Positions 24,506 to 32,398 of a DNA stretch of 64,000 nucleotides are shown here, one piece after another (the stretch's first letter is position 1; each line of letters begins with the position of its first letter). Made by a program: the position numbers and the translations under genes. The notes below the pieces were generated by a model. It searched no databases and was not told the DNA's origin. It saw only the letters and a list, made by a program, of their open reading frames with translations. Origin of the DNA: Pseudomonadota bacterium (GTDB taxonomy: Bacteria > Pseudomonadota > Alphaproteobacteria > Rhizobiales > Devosiaceae); the NCBI GenBank assembly GCA_023393475.1, contig JAEWLC010000043.1, positions 22,978 to 86,977 on the forward strand. Direction: 5' to 3'.

Positions 24506-26758
24506 GTGACCCTGGCTATGGAAATGTTCGCAATCGCGCCCGCTACGGGTAAGGCGAACCTTTCCGCCGCGCAGGACGGGCTGCTGGTGGGCAAGGCCCT
24601 GTGGCTGAGCCGGGCCGCCGCCGCCGGTCTCGCGGTCGCTCCCACCATCGTCATCAGCCGCGCCGCGTGGAACGCGCTGCAGGAAGAGCGCAAGGCCGAT
24701 GACGACCGGCTGCGCATCCACTGGGTGGCGACGCTGTTCCGCCTCGTCGGACGCGACGGCAGGCCCCCGGCGCTGGTCGTCCGTACCTCGGCCGGCACGC
24801 ACAGCGCCGGGTTGATGCCGGCCCGGCCGGGGCTGAGCCCGCCGTCGAGCGAGACGGAATCGGTCGATCCGACCAAGCCGCTCGCCCGCGCCATCGCCGA
24901 TGCCTTCGCTTCCTACGCGGCCTTCGACCCGCGCCCGGAGCGGCAGATCGTCATCGTGCAGGCCATGGCCGATGGCGACATCCGCCAACTGATGACGCGC
25001 GACACCCAGACCGGGGCCCTGGGCCCGGCCCCGGTGAACGGCGTGCCGTTCGGTTCTCTCCCCGCATCGGCCACCCGTTTCGTCGAAACGCTGGATGCTG
25101 CCGCTGGGCAGCACCTGGCCTGCACGGTCTCCGTCGAGGGCGGGGTGATCCGGCTCCTCTCGGCGCGTGTCGTTTCCGCCTCGGCGGGTGCCGAACTCGA
25201 AGCTGCAGTCGATCGCGTGCAGCGCAGGACCTGGTCCGAGCGCGAGGCTGTGGCCCATATCGAGCCGGCCCGCCTGCAGCAGATGCTGCACCCGCGGCTG
25301 CGCTCGCCCGATACGGCGACGATCCTTGCCGCAGGCCTCGGCGTATCGCCGGGTGCGGCCAGCGGCGTCATTGTCTTCAATGCCGAGGACGCGGCGCGGA
25401 TGAAGGCGCGCGGGCGGCACTGCATTCTCGTCGTCACCGAAACGGGCCCCACCGACATCGAGGGCATGAAGGCGGCGACCGGCATTCTCACGGCGCGCGG
25501 CGGCATGACCTCGCACGCGGGCGTCGTGGCCCGCATCACCGGCAAGCCGTGTGTCGCCGGCGTGCGCACGCTCAGCGTCAACCAGGCGGAACTGACCTGC
25601 AAGATCGGCAAGCGCGAGTTCCGCCAGGGCGACCGCATCACCATCGATGGCTCGGACGGCTCGGTCTATCTCGGCGCACTGCCGCTGGCCCAGCCCCATA
25701 TCGGCGGCGCCATGGGCAAGCTCCTCGGCTGGTCCGACGCGTCGCGCCGGGTGAAGGTGCGCGCCAATGCCGAAACCGTCGAGGCAGTGAACACCGCAAA
25801 GAGTTTTGGCGCCGAAGGCATCGGGCTGGCACGCTCCGAGCACATGTTCTTCTCGCGCGAGCGCCTCGTCGCGCTGCGCCGGCTGATCCTCTCGGAGGAT
25901 GCCGACGATCGCGCCGCCGCGCTCACGGGCCTCGTCGAGTACCAGACCATCGACTATTCCGAGATATTCACGGCGATGAAGGGCCAGCCCGTGACAGTGC
26001 GGCTGTTCGATCCGCCGCTGCACGAGTTCCTGCCGCGCACCGACGAAGACATCGAGGAGACGGCGCAATCGCTCGGGCTCGAGGTCCGGGCGCTGAAGCT
26101 TCGGCTCGACCGCATCGCCGAGACCAACCCGATGCTCGGCCATCGCGGCGTGCGGCTTGCCATCACCTATCCCGAAATCCTGAAGATGCAGATCGAGGCG
26201 CTCTGCGCCGGTGTGCGCGAAGCTTCGATGCGGCAATCCGAACCCGTGACGCTCGAGGTCATGGTGCCGTTCGTCTCGACCGTTTCCGAGGTCGTCGAGA
26301 TCAAGCGCCAGACCTATGCCATCGTCGAACAGGCCAAGCTCCCCGCCGCCGCTCGCGAGCGCTTCAGCTTCGGCACCATGATCGAGCTGCCGCGCGCCTG
26401 CCTACGGGCGGGGGAGATCGCCGAGCATGTCGACTTCTTCTCGTTCGGCACCAACGACCTGACGCAGACGACCTACGGCATCTCGCGCGACGATGCCCCG
26501 GCGTTCCTCTCGGCCTATCAGCGCAAGGGCCTCTACGATTTCGATCCGTTCGTGACGCTCGACCAGAAGGGCGTGGGCGAGATGATCACCATGGCCATCG
26601 AGCGCGGCCGTCGCGCCAATCCGGGCCTCAAGATCGGCATCTGCGGGGAGCATGCGGGCGACCCGGAGTCGCTCAGCTTCTTCGCCAGGCTCGACGTCGA
26701 CTATGTGAGTTGCAGCCCCTATCGCGTGCCGGTGGCGCGCCTGACGCTCGCGCAATAA
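24506..26758 (+). CDS. Pyruvate phosphate dikinase-like protein with reduced ATP-grasp half
   Basis: About 750 residues, shorter than PPDK (about 880-900). The phosphohistidine domain is intact (GGMTSHAGVVARITGKPCVA). The PEP/pyruvate barrel has LARSEHMFF, TVRLFDPPLHEFLP, LGHRGVRL and the catalytic-Cys motif GICGEHAGDPES, ending YVSCSPYRVPVARLTLAQ. The N-terminal ATP-binding half is shortened to about 270 residues; VVRTSAGTHSAGL and EGGVIRLLSARV are recognisable relics, but the acidic ATP-site residues before the latter seem to be missing. It could be a PEP-dependent phosphotransferase or regulator rather than a dikinase (inference). GTG at 24506 follows GGAAGG; ATG 24518 is an alternative. 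Confidence 0.75.
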   Translation: MTLAMEMFAIAPATGKANLSAAQDGLLVGKALWLSRAAAAGLAVAPTIVISRAAWNALQEERKADDDRLRIHWVATLFRLVGRDGRPPALVVRTSAGTHSAGLMPARPGLSPPSSETESVDPTKPLARAIADAFASYAAFDPRPERQIVIVQAMADGDIRQLMTRDTQTGALGPAPVNGVPFGSLPASATRFVETLDAAAGQHLACTVSVEGGVIRLLSARVVSASAGAELEAAVDRVQRRTWSEREAVAHIEPARLQQMLHPRLRSPDTATILAAGLGVSPGAASGVIVFNAEDAARMKARGRHCILVVTETGPTDIEGMKAATGILTARGGMTSHAGVVARITGKPCVAGVRTLSVNQAELTCKIGKREFRQGDRITIDGSDGSVYLGALPLAQPHIGGAMGKLLGWSDASRRVKVRANAETVEAVNTAKSFGAEGIGLARSEHMFFSRERLVALRRLILSEDADDRAAALTGLVEYQTIDYSEIFTAMKGQPVTVRLFDPPLHEFLPRTDEDIEETAQSLGLEVRALKLRLDRIAETNPMLGHRGVRLAITYPEILKMQIEALCAGVREASMRQSEPVTLEVMVPFVSTVSEVVEIKRQTYAIVEQAKLPAAARERFSFGTMIELPRACLRAGEIAEHVDFFSFGTNDLTQTTYGISRDDAPAFLSAYQRKGLYDFDPFVTLDQKGVGEMITMAIERGRRANPGLKIGICGEHAGDPESLSFFARLDVDYVSCSPYRVPVARLTLAQ

Positions 26759-26969
26759 CGCCTCACATTTACGTCAGTATCGCTGCCACATTTCGCCCGG
26801 ACATTGCCCGCGCTTGGTCACGCTCGGCCCAATCTGACGCCAGATTCAGCCTGTTTACCTCCGGCTAACCCTAAACCCGCATTATCGCGACGTCCGGCAT
26901 TTGCGTCACAGTTTAATTGAATTGCCGGCGCGTCGTGTTGCGTACCCGCGTGGATAGTAAAGCGTTCTG

Positions 26970-28001
26970 ATGGCCCACTACCGGACCACCCCCTTGCACA
27001 GGGCTCGCAAAGAGTTCGTCGTGCTCAAGGCCTGCGCAGGTGTCGCGCTTGCCGCTTTCGCCATTGCCGGACTGACCGGCGCCGCACATGCCCCCGACAT
27101 GGGGTCGCGTGCAGCTTACGAGGCCAGCCTCACCAAACCCAAGATCACCCGAGATGGTTCCGATGTGATCATCACCGGATCGATCGGCAACATCTTCCTC
27201 TCGCAGAGCTTCGTCGGCACCAACAAGGCGCTGAAGCAGGATCGCTCGCGACCCGAAGTGGCCCTTGCCGAGGTCACGCGCAGCTTCGAAGGCATACGCG
27301 CCCAGATCGCTGCGAGCCGCAAGGGCATGATCCCGGTCGGCACCAAGGACGAGACGGCGACGGCATCGGCCGAGCCGGCCGTCACCACGACACCGCCGTC
27401 GATGCCGGTCGCAGTCGCCGCCGTCGATCCGGAGCTGACGACACCGGCCCTGGATGCCATCGAAGGCCTCGCCGGCAGCGGCGCACCGACGCCGCGCACT
27501 ATGTCGGAGAAGCTCGCCTATGCGCGCGCCGACCTGCCTGCCACGGTCTTCGACGGCCCGCTGGTCGACAAGAAGGGCAAGAAGGTCTCCGACAAGGAAC
27601 TCTGGTGCATGGCGACCGCCATCTACTTCGAGGCCCGCGGCGAGAGCTATCGCGGCCAGGTCGCGGTGGGGCAGGTGGTGATGAACCGCGTCGCCCATAA
27701 GCTCTACCCGGACACTATCTGCGGCGTCGTCTACCAGAACCAGAGCAAGCGCAACGCCTGCCAGTTCTCCTTCGCCTGCGACGGCATCCCGGAACGGGTG
27801 ACCGAGCAGAAGGCCTGGGACCAGGCGATGAAGATCGCCAAGGACGTCGTGTCGGGCAAGGAGTACATCGCCGATGTGGGCTACTCGACGCACTACCACG
27901 CGACCTACGTCTACCCGCACTGGGCCCCGCGCATGAAGAAGAACACGAAGATCGGCATGCACGTCTTCTACCAGTTCAAGCGTGGCTGGAAGTTTGGCTG
28001 A
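26970..28001 (+). CDS. Cell-wall hydrolase, SleB/CwlJ family
   Basis: A 343-residue exported hydrolase. An N-terminal hydrophobic helix (VVLKACAGVALAAFAIAGLT) acts as signal or anchor. A Thr/Pro/Ala-rich linker of about 120 residues leads to the SleB-type domain (about 205-343) with catalytic-Glu motif MATAIYFEARGESYRGQVAV, NRVAHKLYPDTICGVVYQ, CQFSFACDG and STHYHATYVYPHW. The family cleaves peptidoglycan glycan strands; in non-sporulating alphaproteobacteria it remodels the wall. It stands alone after a 211-base gap and is convergent with the histidine kinase gene, 7 bases apart. Confidence 0.88.
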   Translation: MAHYRTTPLHRARKEFVVLKACAGVALAAFAIAGLTGAAHAPDMGSRAAYEASLTKPKITRDGSDVIITGSIGNIFLSQSFVGTNKALKQDRSRPEVALAEVTRSFEGIRAQIAASRKGMIPVGTKDETATASAEPAVTTTPPSMPVAVAAVDPELTTPALDAIEGLAGSGAPTPRTMSEKLAYARADLPATVFDGPLVDKKGKKVSDKELWCMATAIYFEARGESYRGQVAVGQVVMNRVAHKLYPDTICGVVYQNQSKRNACQFSFACDGIPERVTEQKAWDQAMKIAKDVVSGKEYIADVGYSTHYHATYVYPHWAPRMKKNTKIGMHVFYQFKRGWKFG

Positions 28002-28008
28002 CAAGCCG

Positions 28009-29259
28009 TTACGCCGCCTTCACAACCTCATCCGCCGGTAGCGGCAGGCTGACGGCCACGGTCGTCCCCAGCCCCTGCCGGCTGTCGATGGCCAGATGCC
28101 CGCCGCTGAGTTCGGCGATGGCGCGCGAGATGGCAATGCCGAGCCCCGCGCCCTCGCGGTCCCGTGTCAGTGCCGAGTCGCCGAACACGAAGGGCTGCGA
28201 CAGCGTCGCGAGCCGCTCCGCCGACATGCCGATGCCGGTGTCGGTCACTTCGAGCACCACCCCGTCGGCCGCCGCATAGGCCGCGAGCGTCACCTTGCCG
28301 CCGCGCGGCGTGAAGCGAACCCCATTCTCGACGAGGTTGGAAACCATCCGCTCGAGCGCGAAGCGGTCGGCCGTCAGCACGGCATTGCATGGCCCGCCGA
28401 GGCCGAACGTCACCCCCGCCGCCTGCGCCTGCCCGGTATAGCGGCGGAAGACGGCGAGCAGCAGCTCATCGGCGGTGAAGCGATCGCGCCGCAACTCGCG
28501 CCGCCCGCCCTCGAGCTCGGCGAGTTCGAGGATCGAGCCGAAGAAGCCGAGCAGCCGCTCGCCCGACGATTTCACCGCCTCGACATAGCCCAGGTACTTG
28601 GCGTCGCCGAGCGGGCCGAACGGCTGCTGACGCATCATATCGGCAAAGCCGATGATGTGGTTGAGGGGAGTGCGGATATCGTGGCTGAGATGCGCGAGAA
28701 AGGTCGTCTTGGATCGGCTGGCCGCTTCGGCGCGCAGCTTTTCCTCGTGGTAGCGGCGCGCCAGCAGCCGCTGCTCCTCGCGAATCGATGTGAGCAGCTG
28801 CGTGGTGCGGCGGCTCTCGGTGACGTCCATTACGAGCGTGACGAAGCCCGAGCCCTCGAGCGGGCGCTCCTCGATCAGCAGCGTCGAGCCATCCTCGCGA
28901 TGCAGCTCCAGCAGCCGGTTCTCCCAGTCCTCGCGGACCGATTGCATGTAGCCGCCCTGGGCCAGCGTCTTCACCACCTCGTGGTAGGCGGCGCCGAGGG
29001 GCAGGGTGTCGACGCGCAGGCGCTCGGCGAAGCGGCTGTTGCTCGCCACGAGGCACGCATCGGCGCTCCAGCAGGCGACCCCGAAGGGCAGGGTTTCGAT
29101 GAGCGTTGCGTATCCCGTGGTCCCGGTGCGGCCACCGACGCGCGCGAGCAGCTTCTCCAGTGCGCTGATGAGGGTACGTCGCAACCAGCTGCGACGCGCC
29201 ACGGCATCAGGCGCACGGAATCGCTTCGCATCGTCGCCGGATTGCTCCGTCGGCCGCAT
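28009..29259 (-). CDS. Sensor histidine kinase with PAS domain
   Basis: A 416-residue kinase without membrane segments, so probably cytosolic. PAS domain at about 55-165 (ETLPFGVACWSADACLVASN). A HisKA dimerisation helix has the phosphorylated His in LAHLSHDIRTPLNHIIGFAD, near residue 195. The ATPase domain has N box NLVENGVRFTPRGG, G1 VTDTGIGMS and G2 GAGLGIAISRAIAEL. The H-box and kinase domain resemble PleC/DivJ-type alphaproteobacterial kinases. No response regulator is adjacent, so the partner is elsewhere. The ATG at 29259 sits 6 bases after GGAG; a TTG one codon upstream is the alternative. Confidence 0.9.
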   Translation of the reverse strand: MRPTEQSGDDAKRFRAPDAVARRSWLRRTLISALEKLLARVGGRTGTTGYATLIETLPFGVACWSADACLVASNSRFAERLRVDTLPLGAAYHEVVKTLAQGGYMQSVREDWENRLLELHREDGSTLLIEERPLEGSGFVTLVMDVTESRRTTQLLTSIREEQRLLARRYHEEKLRAEAASRSKTTFLAHLSHDIRTPLNHIIGFADMMRQQPFGPLGDAKYLGYVEAVKSSGERLLGFFGSILELAELEGGRRELRRDRFTADELLLAVFRRYTGQAQAAGVTFGLGGPCNAVLTADRFALERMVSNLVENGVRFTPRGGKVTLAAYAAADGVVLEVTDTGIGMSAERLATLSQPFVFGDSALTRDREGAGLGIAISRAIAELSGGHLAIDSRQGLGTTVAVSLPLPADEVVKAA

Positions 29260-29439
29260 CAAGTTCTCCGCCTATGTGATTGGGACGACCCAGTGATTTG
29301 CCCAGTGATGAGACTTTGAATCCGCTTCGCCGTCACTGTCCAGAGGGGTGCTCGGGAGCAGCGGCGGCGAAGCGCAAAATCATGAGTCGGCTGAATCACT
29401 TAGCCGCAGAAGAAAAATTCTTCTAACGGTAAGGTTCTG

Positions 29440-32082
29440 TTAACTGCTCAGGGTCCGCTCGAGGATATCCGCCGTGTTTCGGCTGAGCGAGCCTGATTCC
29501 TGCAGCGATTTCAGCGCCTTCTCCGCTTCGGCGCGACGACGGGGTTCATAGCTGCGCCACACGCGGAACGCGGTCAGCACGCGCGCCGCCACCTGCGGGT
29601 TGCGTTTGTCGACGTCGCCCACGAACTCGGCGAGGAAGCGGAAGCCCGCACCGTCGGCCCGCCCGAACTGGGTTGGGTTGTTCATGCCGAAGGTGGCGGT
29701 GAGCGCCCGCAGCCGGTTCGGGTTGTTGAGCGGGAAGCCCGGCGCGGCGAGGATGGCCTTCATCCGGTCGACCACGCCGTCGTCACCGGCAAGCGCATTG
29801 AGCGACAGCCACTTGTCGAGGACGAGCGGATCGGCGGTGAAGCGGTCGCGGAAGTCGTCGAGCAGGCCCTGTGAATCGGCGGTCCACACGGCGACGAACG
29901 TGCCGAGCGCCGCAAGTCGATCGGTCATGTTGAGCGCGCGGGTGTACTGCTCGCGAGCGAGCTTCGCCGCGTCGGTTGCGCCGCCCTGGACGAGCAGGCT
30001 CAGCGCCGTGTTCTTCATCGAACGCCGGCCGGTCTGCTGGAAGTCGGGCGAGTAGGCGAGGCGGCTGTCGTTGACGAGGTAGATCTTCTCGAGCGCCGAT
30101 GCGAGCCGCGCGACGAGCGCTTCGATCAGCCGCTTCCGCACGGCGTGGATCGCGTCGGGGTCGACGTTCTCGCCGATCTGCCGCGCGATGGCCAGTTCGT
30201 TGGGGAGGTTCAGCGCCAGCGCCTTGTAGGCGGGGTCGAGCTCCTTCGAGTTGAGCGTCTCTTCCAGCGCTTCGGCCAGCGCCCCCACCTGCGCGTCGCT
30301 CCACGCCTTGCCGGCGACGGCGTCGACCAGCAGCTTCATGGCCACGTCCTGCAGCGCCTGCCAGCGATTGAACGGATCGCTGTCGTGGCGCGCGAGGAAG
30401 AGCTGGTCGGCTTCGGTGGCATTGGTGGTGAGTTTCACCGGGGCCGAGAACCCGCGCAGCAGCGACGGCACCGGCTTGTTCGGCACCCCCGTGAAGGTGA
30501 CGGTCGCCTGTGCCTTGTCGAGGACGATCAGATCGTCGCGGACGTCGGCGCCCGACACCGCGGCCCAGCTCATCGGGCTGCCGTTCGGGCCGATGAGCCC
30601 GAACTGGATCGGCAGTACCAGCGGTTGCTTGTCCGGCTGGCCGGGCGTCGGTGGGTTGGTCTGGGTCAGCTCGAGAGCATAGGTCTGGCTCGCAGCATCG
30701 TAGCGGTCGGTGATGTCGAGCTCGGGCGTGCCGGCCTGCAGATACCACTGCTGGAAATGCTGCAGGTTGTGCCCCGACGAATCCTCGAACACCTTGATGA
30801 AGGCCTCGATAGTCGTTGCCTCGCCGTCATGGCGCTCGAAATAGAGGTCCATCGCCTTGCGGAAGCCGGCTTCGCCGAGGAGCGTTGCCAGCATGCGAAC
30901 CACCTCGGCGCCCTTCTCGTAGACGGTCGCCGTGTAGAAGTTGTTGATCTCCTTGTAGCGGTCCGGCCGCGGCGGATGCGACAGCGGGCCGCCATCCTCG
31001 GGGAACTGCGTCTGGCGCAGCTGCTTCACATCCTCGATGCGGTTCACCGGGCGCGAGCGCTCGTCCATCGAGAATTCCTGGTCGCGATAGACGGTGAGGC
31101 CTTCCTTGAGGCAGAGCTGGAACCAGTCGCGGCAGGTGATGCGGTCACCGGTCCAGTTATGGAAGTACTCGTGCGCGATGACGCTTTCGATGTTGATGTA
31201 GTCGGCATCGGTCGCCGTCTCGGGCTTCGCAAACACCAGCTTGTCGTTGAAGATGTTGAGGCCCTTGTTCTCCATCGCGCCGAAGTTGAAATCGCTGACG
31301 GCGACGATGTTGAAGATGTCGAGATCGTACTCCCGGCCGAACCGGCGCTCATCCCAGGCCATCGAGCGCTTCAGCGAGTCCATGGCGTAGAGGCACTCGT
31401 CCTCCTTGCCATGCGTGCAGTAGATGCCGAGCGCCACCTTGCGTCCCGACGAGGTGGTGAAGCTGTCGTGGATCGAGCCGAGATCGCCGGCCACCATGGC
31501 GAAGAGATAGGCCGGCTTCGGGAACGGATCTTCCCACACCGCGAAGTGCTGGCCGTTGGCGAGGTCGCCCTGCTCGACGAGGTTGCCGTTCGCCAGCAGC
31601 ACCGGAGCCAACGCCTTGTCGGCCTGCATCCGCACCTTGAACAGCGACAGCACGTCCGGCCGGTCGAGATAGTAGGTGATCCGGCGGAACCCCTCGGGCT
31701 CGCACTGGGTGCACCAGGTGCCGCTCGAGCGGTAAAAGCCCATCAGCTTGATGTTCTTTTCCGGCTCCAGCGCGACCTCCGTTTCCAGCACGAAGCGCTT
31801 GGTCGGCGGCTGATGCACGGTCAGCGTTTCGGGCGTCGCCTCGTAGGCGGTCAGCGCCAGCGGCAGGCCGTCGATGGCGATCGAGCGCAGCGCCAGCGTT
31901 TCGGCGCCGTCCAGAACCAGCGGCGTTCCGGGCGCGGTACCCTCGCGCGGCACCAGCGTCAGGAAGGCCCTGACAGTCGAAGTATCGGGCGCAATCCCAA
32001 CTTCCAGCTCGACTTTTTCGACGGAGTACGGGGTCTCCGCGTAGTCCTTGAGGAAGATCGTTTCTTCGTTCTCGCCGCGCAT
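29440..32082 (-). CDS. pepN: Aminopeptidase N
   Basis: An 880-residue zinc metallopeptidase (M1) that trims N-terminal residues from peptides in the cytoplasm. Seen: exopeptidase motif GAMENKGLN, zinc site HEYFHNWTGDR with the distant E in LKEGLTVYRDQEF, the transition-state tyrosine region NFYTATVYEKGAEV, and a C-terminal helical domain of bacterial PepN type. Length is normal. The ATG at 32082 follows GGAG by 6 bases. It is divergent from the ABC exporter cluster. Confidence 0.95.
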   Translation of the reverse strand: MRGENEETIFLKDYAETPYSVEKVELEVGIAPDTSTVRAFLTLVPREGTAPGTPLVLDGAETLALRSIAIDGLPLALTAYEATPETLTVHQPPTKRFVLETEVALEPEKNIKLMGFYRSSGTWCTQCEPEGFRRITYYLDRPDVLSLFKVRMQADKALAPVLLANGNLVEQGDLANGQHFAVWEDPFPKPAYLFAMVAGDLGSIHDSFTTSSGRKVALGIYCTHGKEDECLYAMDSLKRSMAWDERRFGREYDLDIFNIVAVSDFNFGAMENKGLNIFNDKLVFAKPETATDADYINIESVIAHEYFHNWTGDRITCRDWFQLCLKEGLTVYRDQEFSMDERSRPVNRIEDVKQLRQTQFPEDGGPLSHPPRPDRYKEINNFYTATVYEKGAEVVRMLATLLGEAGFRKAMDLYFERHDGEATTIEAFIKVFEDSSGHNLQHFQQWYLQAGTPELDITDRYDAASQTYALELTQTNPPTPGQPDKQPLVLPIQFGLIGPNGSPMSWAAVSGADVRDDLIVLDKAQATVTFTGVPNKPVPSLLRGFSAPVKLTTNATEADQLFLARHDSDPFNRWQALQDVAMKLLVDAVAGKAWSDAQVGALAEALEETLNSKELDPAYKALALNLPNELAIARQIGENVDPDAIHAVRKRLIEALVARLASALEKIYLVNDSRLAYSPDFQQTGRRSMKNTALSLLVQGGATDAAKLAREQYTRALNMTDRLAALGTFVAVWTADSQGLLDDFRDRFTADPLVLDKWLSLNALAGDDGVVDRMKAILAAPGFPLNNPNRLRALTATFGMNNPTQFGRADGAGFRFLAEFVGDVDKRNPQVAARVLTAFRVWRSYEPRRRAEAEKALKSLQESGSLSRNTADILERTLSS

Positions 32083-32398
32083 CAAATGCTCCGCAACATC
32101 AACTCGTTAACCAACTGTGGCGCGCTCGCAACAGCCGAATCCTAGCCTTAGTGTATTCTGTGCGGCTGACAACCAGCCATTTACGACATGATCCTAGCCG
32201 AACAGGGCGGCAATTGGATCACGGTCCGGCTGGCCGTCGGCGCGCACCTCCGGAGGGTTCACATACCCGTCGCGTGCGCCATTCAAAGCGATAATGAGGG
32301 TTGGCCCTCGGTTGGCAAGAGCCGCTTGACCTCAACCTAGGTTGAGGCCGTAGCCGTGCCGCCACTGAGCGTGACCGACGGTTGAGGGAGAGACGGCA
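32083..32398. other. Divergent promoter region between pepN and the ABC exporter cluster
   Basis: This 316-base gap holds the SoxR/MerR-like palindrome at 32330-32347 and a GGGAGAG site just before the exporter start at 32399. A 50-codon frame at 32188-32340 has no ribosome-binding site and ends inside the palindrome, so it is not called. No other structure is evident. Confidence 0.6.
32326..32356 (+). promoter_or_regulatory. SoxR/MerR-family-type operator-promoter of the ABC exporter cluster
   Basis: An 18-base perfect palindrome, CCTCAACCTAGGTTGAGG (32330-32347), overlaps TTGACC (32326-32331, a good -35) and is followed, after a 19-base spacer, by TAGCCG (32351-32356, a weak -10). Over-long 19-base spacers holding a palindrome are the hallmark of MerR-family activated promoters. 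The outer CCTCAA...TTGAGG halves are identical to the SoxR box of enteric bacteria. The first exporter starts 52 bases downstream. No MerR-family gene is in the window. Confidence 0.65.

Noticed and set aside
29408..29424. AGAAGAA-AAA-TTCTTCT inverted repeat between pepN and the histidine kinase
   Set aside because: Perfect but entirely A/T-dominated and without a U-tract in a useful place; too weak to call a terminator, though it might be an operator.
32188..32340. 50-codon frame upstream of exporter 1
   Set aside because: No ribosome-binding site, ends inside the palindrome, and composition is unlike the neighbouring genes.
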